NCBI GenBank assembly: GCA_033032865.1 | Contig: JAWHQI010000005.1 | Location: forward strand, 7,836,001 to 7,900,000 | Direction of reading: 5' to 3' | Length of the DNA stretch: 64,000 bases | Source of the DNA: Dactylorhiza incarnata | Lineage: Eukaryota; Streptophyta; Magnoliopsida; Asparagales; Orchidaceae | Shown here: piece after piece, positions 22,341 through 33,465 of the stretch | Layout: each line of letters begins with the position of its first letter | How positions within the stretch are numbered: the stretch's first letter is position 1 | Translations under genes and position numbers: made by a program | The notes under the pieces: model-generated | Seen by the model: only the letters and a program-made list of their open reading frames with translations | Told to the model about the DNA's origin: nothing | Databases searched by the model: none

Positions 22341-23025
22341 TTAATTATAAAAGTTTAAGATAGATAAAAGAAAATGCCTTATAATTAGATATATTGGACT
22401 TTTTATCTCATTAAAATATAAATTTGAAAACTTTTTCTGATTTTGTTGAACATAAATAATTTCTTTTTCCTTAAAAGATTGTTCAAGTTTATTTTTCAAG
22501 GAAATATTTTGTTCCTCTGATATTTTTAAAAATTCTTTAAGTTTGTTATATTCAGAAGTCAAATTATTTATTTTTAACTCTTTTCTGATTTCATTCTGTA
22601 TATGGAATTTTAGAATCTGATTTGATTTGTTCTGAAGTAAAATTAGGAGTTGAAGTTACCTCAGTTACCTCATCTGATTCAGCTTCTGCATCTGAGTTGT
22701 GATATGAGCCATATATGGTCATCATGCAGAAAGCTCTAGCTTTTTGTTCTTCTTCTTCTTCACTTAGACTAGATGATGGTTCTGCATCATAAATACAGTT
22801 AGTGAAAGGAGGTTCAGTTACCATCTTTGTCAGGGAGTTCCAGATGCCTCTTGCTGAAGTGCAGTCATCAACTCTTTGAAGAATGTCATTTGACATTGAT
22901 TGAGCTAATATGTCCATAGCCTTTGCATCAACACTGTTCATCTTCTCTTGAGCATCTGTTGATGTTTGTGAAGATGGAGGTCCTGTCAAAATGGAATTAT
23001 AGATTTCTTCATCTATGACATTCAT
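22341..23025 (-). pseudogene. Mini-Gag and coil region of the eroded dimer, unit 2
   Basis: ATG 23025 opens a 144-codon frame (MNVIDEEIYNSILTGPP) that lacks the first ~30 residues because the upstream MAQ start and its frame are damaged. It keeps AKAMDILAQSMSNDILQRV, ARGIWNSLTKMV and the acidic EEEEEQKARAFCMMTIYGS end without a CCHC knuckle. A second frame (22562-22341) encodes a coil-like segment (SEEQNISLKNKLEQSFKEKE) that belongs downstream in the intact arrangement. Confidence 0.7.
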
Positions 23026-23190
23026 ATATAATTTAATTCTAGCTTGCCATAAAAAAATCTATTTAAATTACAGATTTGTGGATTTGAAAATTCTACTTGT
23101 GTCATTAGATTTTAGAAAAACCTTTAAAAGAAAGTAAGAACTAATCGATCTTTTTGATTCAGTTGTTAGCCTGTATATAAAATCAACTAC

Positions 23191-23267
23191 CCTCTGATAC
23201 CAATTGAAAGTGCAATTGAGTATCAGTTGAAGGTGTGATTAATATAATCAACCTTGCTTTGATACCA
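23191..23267 (-). other. Duplicated primer binding sites
   Basis: Two iMet primer motifs, TGGTATCAGAGG (23191-23202) and TGGTATCAAAGC (23256-23267), lie 65 bases apart, each followed by TTGAA as at the LTR end. The one nearest the LTR (two-base spacer to 23270) should be the working site. Confidence 0.75.
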
Positions 23268-23269
23268 AT

Positions 23270-24769
23270 TGAATGTGAGTTTAGTTCTTAATATTAAAAA
23301 GGTTTTTGAGTTCTTTCAAAATAGTGATATATAAATATGTGTAATTAAGTGAGTTATGAAAAACAAATTAACACAAATCACAGATATCAGCACATCACAG
23401 AAAGCATCACAGATGACACAAAGAGCTATAGTAGTTCCCCACTAAACCTGGGTACATCTACTCTTCTACCACACTTGGTAGGAATCCACTATAGGTTGTT
23501 GATCAGGTGCCCTGCCACCAAGGGAGTTTTGATCATGTGTCCACACACCAAGGGAGCTTTTGATCAGGTGCTCTAACCAATCTACAGGTTTTTGATCAGG
23601 TGCCCTGCCACCAATGGCTGTAACTTTTGAAGTGAGTTATAACACTTTATACAGGTAAAAAGAAAATGGAAAATATATATTGTTCTTCTCTTTGCTTGAG
23701 AAGACTCTAGAGATCCAGATGGGTTGTTGAGATTGGATCTTTGAAGATGATGTTGAAGAGCTCCCCCTGTCTGATTGAAATTGATGACAGCTTGTGGAGG
23801 CTTCTTCACTTGATTGTAATAACCCTTTTCTTCTTCTGCAGTTTGATCCTGAGCAAATGATATTGATTGGTGTCTCAAGATGAAGATGTTCTGCAAAGAA
23901 GAGTTAGCAAAAAGAAGATAAATAATATATGTTGTTCTTATCCAGAAATCTGTATATGTGCTGCTTCTTTTTGCTTCTCTGTTTATTCTTCCTGGTTCTT
24001 CCTATTCTCTCTTCTGTTCTTCTTCTCTGCTCTTCTCTTTTTGTATGTGTTATGGAGAAGGCTTCAGAGCTGATTTGAATTCTTGCCCGTCAAGGAAAGA
24101 GATAATATCTCTTTAATTTCCTAGATTCCTCGAGAAGATAAATTGCCGTCTTTTGCTTATCTGCAACGGCTATAATATTTAATGCTGCAACGGCTATATT
24201 GTTAATTTATAAAGGCAGCAATATATAGCAATATATAAATAGAAATGATTAAAATATTGTTTTAATCAGATATAAGAATATTAGTCGAACTGAGAATATC
24301 TAAATTATAAAGTTGGTAGAAATTCGACGAACTCAGCTTCAAGTTCGTCGATCTGAACATTTAATTCGTCGTTCTGAGCTTCTGCTGAATATTCGTCGAA
24401 CGCAGACTTGAGATCGTCGAACGCAGCTTTTCGTCGACCGCTGAGACGGCTGGATTTCGTCGACCTCTGAGACGGGATCGTCGACCGCTGAGATAGCTGT
24501 ATTTCGTCGAGCGCAGAATGAATATCATTCGTCGACCGCAGAGCGCCGTTCGTCGAACGCAGAAAGCCGTTCGTCGAACCCAGAGAACTTGTCTAATATA
24601 TATATATATTATTTTCTCCTGTCTCCTGTCTTAATGGAATTTTATTTAAGTTATACAAGATGTGTTATGACCATAAAGATGGATCCTAACTCAAATCAAA
24701 ACTAAGGTTCCAACAATCTCCCCCTATTTGAGTTGGGATCCTAATCTAAATCAAGACTAGGTTCTAACA
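23270..24769 (-). repeat. Right (5') LTR of the eroded dimer
   Basis: The 1500-bp LTR has four GATCAGGTG-type repeats (about 23495-23610) and a CGTCGA/CGACGAA array (about 24320-24580). GGTTCCAACA occurs at 24715 and is followed by a PPT-like block, but the element continues to GGTTCTAACA at 24769, after which unrelated DNA begins. Here the LTR therefore starts (minus sense) with TGTTAGAACC. Confidence 0.82.
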
Positions 24770-26461
24770 TAGGCTAATTAGGGAAATTTCGAGTTTTGTG
24801 AGATTCACATTGATCAAACCGATGAATATGTGCCTTAATTGTTCAAGTTGACTCGCTTAGGGTTTCTTTATACTACTCATGTACAACCCATATTTGTCGA
24901 GATTCCGGCCACATAAGAAAAACGAGACATTGATAAAAGACAGAAGAAACCCCAGCCTGAAGGAGCGTACTCTATCTTACTAGCCCAGTAGGTGAGTATT
25001 CTTGAGTACTCGCCCACGAACGAGTGTTCTCTCTTACTCGCTAAATTGGCAAGTATTCTCGGATACTCCCCATAAGCGAGAGTTCTCTTTTACTTGCCCT
25101 TAGGCGGGTGCGCTTTTTTGGTTGCTCACAGGCAAGTCCCATAGTGTCTCGGGAGTGTGTTTCTAGGGGTTTAGTTTCTCACCATCCAGATCCACTTTAG
25201 CAGTACTCTTCATCTCGCTAGGGCCCACTCACCCATTATTCAGGTATATTTTATGTGTCTGTGATGTGTGTTCGACAATAAGCAAGCGCGCCATTGTCGT
25301 CAAGTAATAATAAAACGGGAATAAATCCCTGAGTATCGAATCTCACGTGGAACACATCAGGGGTGGATTGATCGTTTGAGGAGAGACTTGAGATTGAGGT
25401 CTCTTAAGTCGGGGTTTAATGGGGGGGGGAGGGGGTTGGGACTAATGCTAATGTGAGAAAAAGGAAACTAAAACTATGCGGGTCGCCTACACCACTTCGC
25501 ACCTCCGCGGGTCGTAAATGGAAAAAAAGTATACAAGAGGTTATGCCACCTAAGCATCTCAAATGAATATGGAAAACACAATAACTCAAAGATTAACACT
25601 TAAGAACAACCATGTTCACAACCATCATCAAAATAGAAGAGTAAATCATTCATTTACAAAATATGAGGCAATAGAAGAGGAGATACAAATAGCGCTCGAG
25701 ACAATTCTGTGGATGCGGAGGAAACTCCGGAGGAACACTCCTTTGCAGCTCTGGTCGTCGGCTGTCATTCGGGGTCCTCGAAGTTGTTACACCCTCTAGC
25801 CCGTCTTCTCGATGGAATGCACCGTCCACGTCACTACCTCCGGATCCTAGCTTGTGGAGGGGAAATGGAAGTTTGATCTTCACTTGGATGCTCTTGGATG
25901 ATGGAGATAGCCTAGGGGATGATCCCTAACTCTTGGTGGAAGAGAAAATGCACCTAGGGCGTTGACTGCAGAACTTTTTGGAGGGAAAATCTCCCGTCAA
26001 ATCCTGTATTTATAGACAGCAGAGAAAATGACTGCGCACGAGTAGGCGCACGACCACTGGTAGTGCGCGAAGGAAAGTTCTATACTCATGCGCCAAGGAA
26101 CCTGTACCAAAATAGAATGTTGTGGAAACGCGCACGAGTAGGTGGATGACCACTGGTCATGCGAGAAGAGAAGTCCTCTCCTCTTGCGCATATAAACCTG
26201 TACCAAAATGTTTTGGTGGAGAAAAAGTGATAAACGTGCACGAGTAGGCGCACGACTACTGGTTGTGCGAAAAGAGAAGTCTTATATTCATGCGCGAATA
26301 AATCATTGAGAGGAAAATTAAACGCCGACCAGTGGTCGTGTGAGGAGTGCACACGACCACTGGTCGTGCGCGAAGGAGTCCACTGATCTTGCATGAACAA
26401 AAATGCACGACCAGTGGCCCAGAGTACTGAAATGGGCCAAAACTACCCCGGGAACCCAACA
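24770..26461 (-). repeat. Old gypsy LTR-like region (a)
   Basis: No ORF here is convincing. 24955-25200 has clustered TACTCGCC/GGCGAGTA words. A minus-strand TATA box (CTATAAATAC, 26006-26015) lies inside a block with repeated near-palindromes CACGACCACTGGTCGTG (26031-26405). The block ends GGAACCCAACA at 26461, which on the minus strand would be an LTR start TGTTGGGTTCC. The LTR's other boundary is not resolved. Its place next to a plus-strand spliced ORF and left of a minus-strand integrase fits the 3' LTR of a minus-strand Tat-like gypsy element. Confidence 0.45.
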
Positions 26462-26466
26462 CATGG

Positions 26467-27837
26467 TTGTGCCTCCATGAAGAACACTCAGGACCACTAG
26501 AAGGGCATAACCACACAGATAAACATAAAGAAAAATATAAAGATATGGAGAGGCAGCGTGTCAACCAACTTGAATATTTCGTGCCCGAAGAAGGTAATAT
26601 CGCTTTGAGTGAGCATCACGTGAGTCAAGTACTTATTACCATGATTAACCTTTATTTTTCAGGTGTCCCCCAGGTTCCCGCGACCATTCTTCCGATTGCG
26701 GGTGAGTCCAATCCCCTACGTCTCCTGCAGGGCGAGCTCGTCCCAGGGACGCTGACGATAGTCCAGGGGCAGAGTCCCCTTTTCAAGACGTGCTTGTTGG
26801 ACTCAGTGACCCAGCTGAGATCCTTCGCGCAGGCGGTCGACGGGATGGGGTGAGCCCACAATGAAGAAGAGGAAGAAGGAATTCGTCTGGATGGAGGAGG
26901 ATTGGGAGAAGGAGAGTGAGGATAGCATCCCCGAGAACCATCCAAACTTTGGGCAAGGCTCATGGAACACTGACCTAGAGGGTGAGCCTCTCCTCGCGTG
27001 GAGCAGGAGAAGGAATGTGGTCTGCTTCAGCTCCCGCCTACCCTTCTAGAGTGAGGATGAGGAGCCGAACGATGATGCCTTCTGTGACAAATTTGGTCTC
27101 TATGGGCACGATGATGCGAAGCTTCTACGGCATGCGCCTCCTCGATACCTTATCGACCAGGGGTCGTGAGCGATGTTGCAAGCAGCGGAACTCGCTCATC
27201 AAACTGCCCAAAACCTACTCAGTGTTGAGGGGGAGATCGAGATCCTCCAGAAGCTTCTCTAGGAGGCAGAGATGTGCCAAGCCAAGGCCGAAGCGAGGGT
27301 TTCCGAGGTTGAGGAAAAAGCTTCCTCCATCAAGGATTTTGAGGTGATCTTGGTAGTCTATAATACTTCTTTGCTAGCTCATCCTTTGACTGTTCCTAAC
27401 ACTTTATAACCCGGGTCTTTCCAATTTTACAGGAGGAGCATCTCGTAGCATTCGAGACCATCTCCAAGCTCGAAAGCGACCTGCAAGCTAGCCAGACCTC
27501 GCTCGAGGTGATACAGGTCCGCATTGCGGAGCTGGAGTCCAAAACCATGGAGCCATCTACCACGGAGTCGTTGGGCGCGACGCAACCTTCCTCGGAGGCC
27601 GACCCTTCTCGCCGACGAAAGGAACTCTCCATATCATCGTGGGAGTGGTCCGATATTTGGCAAGAAATTGTCATCACAGCAGGAGATCTGGTCTTCTCCT
27701 TCCTCGAAGTCGAAGGCTTCCTAACACCGGAGGGTGAGGCCCTGACGATGGAAGACATCCTTCCTGGCGTTTTTTACGAGGGTGAATATGATGATTCATC
27801 TGATTCCTCAGATTATGCTCCATCACCGAGCTAATCC
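26467..27837 (+). pseudogene. Spliced antisense-type ORF of the old gypsy element (a)
   Basis: Plant-type introns are visible: 26594-26662 (69 bp, GTAATA...TTTTTCAG) and 27344-27432 (89 bp, GTGATC...TTTTACAG). The exons encode VPQVPATILPIAGESNP, then a coiled coil (AAELAHQTAQNLLSVEGEIE to VEEKASSIKDFE) that continues after the second intron (EEHLVAFETISKLESDLQ), and an acidic end FYEGEYDDSSDSSDYAPSPS. At least one stop interrupts it (LL-stop-EAEM near 27260). The intron sizes and coiled-coil plan resemble the genes at 60.0-64.0 kb. Antisense ORFs of this position are known in Tat-lineage gypsy elements. Function unknown. Confidence 0.5.
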
Positions 27838-28448
27838 TTCTGCGTCGAACAACTTTTTGTAACTCTTGGGAGAGTGACTGCAATTTTTGGCTTATCTTAT
27901 AATACAAAATTTTGAGATACTATTGTTGCTTGCTCGCCTCTCTTATATTGATGCACTGATACCCACTAGGCTCATAAGCTCGAATGCATTAAGTGCTCGC
28001 TAGGCTCATAGGATCGAATACGTTGAGTGATCGCTAGGCTCATAGACTCAAATGCGTTGAGTGCTCACTAGGCTCATAGGCTCGGAGTGAATGTTGGCGA
28101 GATAGATGCGACTTAGAAGGGCACTTATTATAATATCCAGACTTGTCATACTCGCATACTAGAACACTCGCATAGTATCATACTCGCATACTCGCATAGA
28201 TGTGCTCACACCTACATGCTTGTATTTATATATATTCACCCATACGATTTCTTGCTTTCTTCCAAGGTTGCAGATATTTGGACTGGAGGTGATGCTTGGG
28301 GGTCCCGTAGGATGCACACTCCCGAGGTTTCCACTATGCCTGGTGAGAGACATAAGGGTACATACATATATATACATAAAACAAAAGTCAAGTAGGGAAT
28401 GATAGTCGGGGGGTCCGAGAGGGCACACAACCATGAGGTCTCCCTCCT
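27838..28448. other. Repeat-rich spacer before the chromovirus
   Basis: No gene. 27965-28090 has four degenerate copies of a 33-34-bp unit starting CTAGGCTCATAGGCTCGAA. 28148-28200 repeats CATACTCGCAT. 28393-28448 is a fragment of the 88-bp repeat that resumes at 36206. CTCCT (28444-28448) is the left target duplication of the chromovirus. Confidence 0.6.
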
Positions 28449-29784
28449 TGATGGCGACGACGGACCTCAACGTGACAATGTTGGAAACGGTGCACTTACG
28501 GAGGATGTCGCGCTTTCGGATGAAGGTGACACGCCGACCAAGGATTTACTCCATCGCCGCCGCGGAAACATTGATGCACGCCGTTACAATCTCCGCCCGA
28601 GGCGCAAACAAAACAATTAATAATTATAATAGTTTTATTATAATTATTAATTTTATCTTCATTATTTATTATGTCATTTTTATGCTTTAATTTTGGCCAT
28701 GTTTAATGTTGGACTGCATTTAGACAAAACTATGGCTAAGCCTATAAGAGGCCTTGATGTAATAATTTTAAGTTTAATTGGGAATGAAAAGGAAACTTGA
28801 AAACCCTAACTCTCTTGACTCCTCCCTCCCCTAGTCGTACCTCCCTCTTTCTCTCCCTCTCTCTCTCGATTCTACTCTCTTGAGGATTCGGCCAGCAAGG
28901 AGCAGCCCCCCCCTTGCCTTCTTCCCCAAGCAGCCGCCCCCTTGCCTTCTCTACCAAGCAGCCGCCTCCTTTCTTCCTCCCCCATCTCCACGTTCGGCCA
29001 AGACCGCCCCCTCTCTTCCTTCCCCTCTCCAAGTTCGGCCAAGGCCGCCCCCTCTCTTCCTCCCCTGCCCCAAGTTCGGCCAAGGCCGCTCACCCCCCTC
29101 TCTCGCCCTCTCAAGCAGCCAACCACCCCTCCACCACTTGGACGGCCCCTTTCAAGCCTCCCCTTGGTTATGGAGTTTCCTCCACGGCGCGTGGTCGTGT
29201 GGATCTTGGATAAATGTGAAGCGAAGACTGCGAACGGATTCCTCTCCAAACAACGCGCCTCTGGTGGATCCGTAGAAAAAGATGATCGGGCGAGTGCAAG
29301 CTTGAGGCCAATCATATCTCAAGCGGGGTAACGAACAAACCACTCGTGTGGATTCTTTTCCTTGATTTTTCTTGTGGTGGAATTCTGTGGCGTGATCTTC
29401 GAATCACTGATTTTTCATGGGCTTTCTTCATATTGGAATTTTGCATTTCATCCTTGTTTTTTAAATTTCGAAGGGGCTTAGCGAACCCCGCTTTTTTGTT
29501 GGGAGAGATCAACCATTTTTCCGAATCGATATTTTCGGTGGATCTCTTTTGGTACAACGCATAGCGCGACCGGATCGGGTGGGTCCATTACGCTGGTTCG
29601 AACATTGGCTTATCGCCGCTGGGAGACCTAAAGAGGATTAGCGATCCTTCGTGTGGCAATTGTTTCTCTTTGCCTAATCCGGTGCACTTGCACTGTGTGG
29701 CTTGCATTTGCATCATTTTTCTTGAGTCGCGCGTCCCTCGAAAATCTGTCCTACAAGCGTGTCGGAGAGCGACGGTTTACATCA
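28449..29784 (+). repeat. 5' LTR of element 3
   Basis: The 1336-bp LTR starts with the duplicated C-terminal pol codons (28449-28620). It has an AT-rich block, a possible TATA (CCTATAAGAGG, about 28740) and a very C/T-rich region (28800-29110) with about 42-bp repeats of TTCGGCCAAGGCCGCCCCCT. The Pro/Ser-rich ORFs on both strands of the C/T-rich part are composition artefacts. Confidence 0.88.
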
Positions 29785-29787
29785 ATT

Positions 29788-29799
29788 TGGTATCAAAGC
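29788..29799 (+). other. Primer binding site of element 3
   Basis: TGGTATCAAAGC begins three bases after the LTR end and complements initiator tRNA-Met. An untranslated leader of about 290 bp with A/T runs follows up to ATG 30087. Confidence 0.8.
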
Positions 29800-30086
29800 G
29801 AGGTTGCGTTGATTTCTTAATTAACGCTGTCCTACAAATCCTTTAGTTCGCCGACACTCACAACCGTCACACGTTAGCGTTGTCAAAATCTTAAAATTTT
29901 CAAATCGTGGTCTGCGTTTAGCGGTTAAATCTGTTATTTTTCAGCAAAAAATAAAAAAAAACTTTAACATTGTACATATTATTTCCTGTTAGAAAATAAA
30001 AAAAACAATTTTATCCTAGTTATTAGGCAAAAAAAATTCATCTTTTATAAAACTTGTCTGGTTAGAAGCGTTTTGGTCTACGTTGC

Positions 30087-31700
30087 ATGCGTACGATACT
30101 TGGCACGGAGTATCCTACGTCCTTGTCTCAAATGATGGACGAAAGGGACTCGGGACACGGTCCAACGACTGTTGGTGAACTCCGTCAGGAGTTCAATGAT
30201 CAGTTGACGGACATCCGTGAGATGCTACATGAGATTCGGCTAGCCCAAAGGGCACCTCAGGCTCATGCTGCCCACCAACACGTAGGGGAAAATGCTCACG
30301 CTAATCATATTCCTGGTCCTGACCCCCCAAATCCTGCAGCCCACCAACGTGCTGAAGGGAACATTAATCCTAATGTTCACCCCGAACAGGCCCCTCGAGC
30401 ACTGCACGGATTTGATATCACTAGGGCCGTCCGAATCAAACCACCATCTTATGATGGGTTGGGTGACCCCCAAGTTTTCTTGGATTGAGTTACGGAGATA
30501 GAATGCTACTTTCAGTGGCAAAATTTGACTGACGTGGATAAGGTGCGCGTAGCGCGTATGAAGTTGTTAGGTCGAGCCAAGTCGTACTGGCTGAATGGGG
30601 AGCGGCGTTTAGGTGCGAGGGATGGTTTGCCTCTCATTGGTTGGGTGGGCATGAAAGCCTTGTTGACTGACCAGTATGTCCTGGCGTATCATTGAACACA
30701 AATGTTTGATGAGTTGGCCTCCCTTCGGCAAGGGAACCGCTCGGTCGAAGAGTACATGGGGATCCTGAAAGACATGATGGTTAGATGTGACGTTCAGGAG
30801 ATGCCCGAGGTTACCCTCTCCCGGTTCCGCAAGGGGCTTAGCCCCGAAATTCAGGGTAAGCTACTTCGCTATGGTCACACTGATCTGAGCACAACGTATA
30901 ACGCCGCGTTAGACATTGAAAAACATCTGGCCCATAAGTCTAAGTCGCGATCGTTTCAGAAGAGTAAGTCCATCTTAGGACCTCCTCCGTTAGCCATGCG
31001 AGATAAAGGGAAGTTTCGATCCACTGATTCGAACTCAGTCGTAATTACAGCAAGGAATATGCGTAACCCGTCCGACGATCGTGTGCCCATAGGTAGAATT
31101 AGCAAATCGAACGCGTCTTGTTTTAGTTGTGGGGTTCAAGGTCACTGCGCGAGTGAATGCCCCACTAAGGCCAAGCCCTTAGCTCTGTTGGACACTGCTG
31201 ATGATTCCGCCGAGCTCGAGTATGAAGCCGGTGAAGACTCCGACTCGGAGGGAGTGCCGAGTGATCTAGATGATGACACCAACATGATGGTGATGCGTTG
31301 TATTTTCGCCACCCCGCGTGCGTCTGATAATTGGAATCAGACAAACATATTTTAGTTAAACTTTAAGAGTGGAGAGAAATGGTGCAAGTTAATCATCGAT
31401 AGCGGTAGTTGCATGAACGTGATTTTGGAGAATGCGGTGACCCGGATGAAATTGGTCACTGACCCGCACCCTCACCCTTATAAGGTGGCATGGGTTAATA
31501 AAACATCTCTTCCGGTTGCGCGGCGTTGTTTGTTACCGCTCACCATCAAAATCTATTCGGAGAAGGTTTGGTGTGACGTCATCCCCATGGATTCCTGTCA
31601 CGTGTTGCTCGGACGCCCGTGGATTATGACCATGATGTTACCCACTTCGGGCGAGCTAACACCTACGAGTTCAAGTTTAATGGCAAGACCATTACCTTGA
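30087..31700 (+). pseudogene. Gag and protease of element 3
   Basis: One frame extends from ATG 30087 to 31700 with in-frame TGA (30486), TGA (about 30693) and TAG (31353). The second ORF (30702-31355) shows the retrotransposon-gag pattern (FDELASLRQGNRSVEEYMG) and a CCHC knuckle CFSCGVQGHCASEC near 31120. After the TAG comes the protease: LIIDSGSCMNVI around 31390 gives the catalytic Asp-Ser-Gly, ending CHVLLGRPW. At about 31615 a frameshift moves the reading into the RT frame. The three stops look like simple base changes rather than rearrangement. Confidence 0.85.
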
Positions 31701-32932
31701 AGCCTACGCCGCCTAAGGACCCTTCGAGCGCCTCGAAAGACACAATTGTGCCTGTACAGAAGAAGACCTTAAGTTTGATTGGTAAGAAAGAGTTCGCACT
31801 CCAGACATTTTTGGATGGTGTCCTTTATGCCTTAGTTTGCCTACAAATCAAGGAAGACGTGCCTGCGTTTGATAGCTTACCGCCCGCGCTGCGGAACATG
31901 TTAGAAGAATTTAAGGACGTCTACCCGGACGAGCTACCCCCTACGTTACCCCCGTTACGAGACATCCAACATGCGATAGATCTCATTTCAGGGTCCTCGT
32001 TATCCAACATGCCTCACTATCGGTTAAATCTGTCTGCACATTTAGAACCCCAAACTCAAATTTCGGATTTGTTACATAAGGGATTTATCCGTCGTAGTAA
32101 GAGTCCGTGCGCCGTTACGGCTTTGCTAGCGCCTAAGAAAGATGGCTCGTGGAGGATGTGCGTCGATAGTAGAGCCATTAACAAAATCACAATTAAATAT
32201 CGGTTTCTCATCCCGTGTTTGGACGACTTGTTGGACATGTTAGCCGGAGCCACGATCTTTTCTAAGTTGGACCTTAGGAGTGGCTACCACAAGATTAGAA
32301 TCCGGGAGGGCGACGAGTGGAAGACTGCTTTTAAATCTAAAGAGGGGCTCTATGAGTGGTTAGTGATGTCGTTTGGATTATCCAATGCCCCTAGTACATT
32401 CTCGAGGATGATGACACACGTCTTCCAACCCTACATGAGAAAATTTATTGTGGTATATTTTGACAATATTCTCATTTTTAGCACGTCTACCCATGATCAC
32501 GAATCGCACTTGCGTACTATTCTAGATACGTTGCGCGCGGAAAAATTATTCGTCAATACAAAAAAATGTATGTTCTATGTTACATCCGTAGAGTTCCTCG
32601 GGTATATAGTGAGCTCGGAAGGTATACACGTGGATCCCAAGAAGGTCCAAGCCATACGAGATTGGCCTGAACCCACTAACATTAGGGACGTTAAGAGTTT
32701 CCACGGATTAGCCACCTTTTATCGTCGATTCATTCGCGACTTTAGTAGCATCATGGCACCGATCACCGAGTGCATGAAAAAAGGGGAATTCACTTGGATG
32801 AAATCGGCCACTCATGCGTTCCAACAATTAAAGCTAAGATTTCGGAAGCCCCCCTACTATGGTTGCCGGACTTTAATAAGGTTTTTGAATTATCTTGTGA
32901 CGCATCGGGGATCGGGATTGGAGGCGTGTTAA
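31619..32932 (+). pseudogene. Reverse transcriptase of element 3
   Basis: The frame opens with the protease-RT linker (YDHDVTHFGRANTYEF) and covers the polymerase: KSPCAVTALLAPKKDGSWRM, VDSRAINKIT, FSKLDLRSGYHKIRI, and the palm motif at about 32455-32475. The palm motif reads YFDN where the family has YxDD, so the second catalytic Asp is Asn (AAT). The thumb and connection follow (SSEGIHVDPKKV, HGLATFYRRFIRDF). Near 32835 a frameshift moves the reading into the RNase H frame; the last residues of this ORF are out of frame. Confidence 0.88.
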
Positions 32933-33465
32933 GTCAGGAGGGTCATCCAGTTGGGTATTTTAGTGAGAAATTGGCGGGTCCAAAATTGAATTATTCGAAT
33001 TATGACCGTGAGTTCTACGCCGTGATTCGTTGCCTCCAACATTGGCGGCACTACCTTCTCCCGAAGGAGTTTGTCATCCAATCCGATCATGAGGCCTTAA
33101 GGTTTGTCAACTCCCAAAGCAAGGTCAGCACCCGGCAGGCTAAGTGGGTCTCCTATCTCCAGGAGTACTCGTTTATTATCAAGCATCTTAAGGGAACCCT
33201 TAACCAGGTGGCAGACGCCCTTAGTCGCGTCTCCTTATTATTGACCACGTTAGAGGTGAAGGTCATCGGATTTGAACGTATTAAGGATGAGTATGTCACT
33301 TGTCCGGACTTCAAGGAGATATATCTTTCCGCTCAAGGCGATGCGCCCACGACCGTTTCGCGTATTATATTCGCGACCGCTACCTATTTAGGCATGCCAA
33401 ACTTTGTGTCCCTCGCTCATCCCTTCACCATTTCATCGTGTGGGAGTTGCATAGTGGTGGTCTAG
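32837..33465 (+). pseudogene. RNase H of element 3
   Basis: It continues the RT in a second frame after an indel near 32835. Visible motifs are ELSCDASGIGIGGVLSQ (first acidic residue), DREFYAVIRCLQHWRHYL, VIQSDHEALRF and GTLNQVADALSR, the usual Ty3 RNase H order. It degrades RNA in RNA:DNA hybrids. The frame ends at TAG 33465; the integrase zinc domain begins in yet another frame around 33420. Confidence 0.85.

Larger units (their letters stand above)
19512..24769 (-). mobile_element. Family B tandem dimer, eroded (three LTR remnants, two internals)
   Basis: Left to right: a left LTR remnant (19512-about 20190, both ends lost), internal region (to about 21487), a middle LTR remnant (about 21510-21897), a second internal region (21898-23269) and a full right LTR (23270-24769). 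The two internal regions align along their length, including gag and coil-coding parts. The outer left end is truncated, so no target duplication can be read; TAGGC follows the right LTR. No protease, integrase or RT occurs in either unit. Confidence 0.8.

Noticed and set aside
28449..28620. Separate truncated chromovirus copy in front of the 5' LTR
   Set aside because: The CTCCT duplication and the identical junction at 34862 show that these pol C-terminal codons are part of the LTR itself.
28742..29343. Pro/Ser-rich and Gly/Arg-rich ORFs on both strands, repeated at 35210-35765
   Set aside because: They fall in the C/T-rich tandem-repeat part of the chromovirus LTRs and are open on both strands, typical of composition artefacts.
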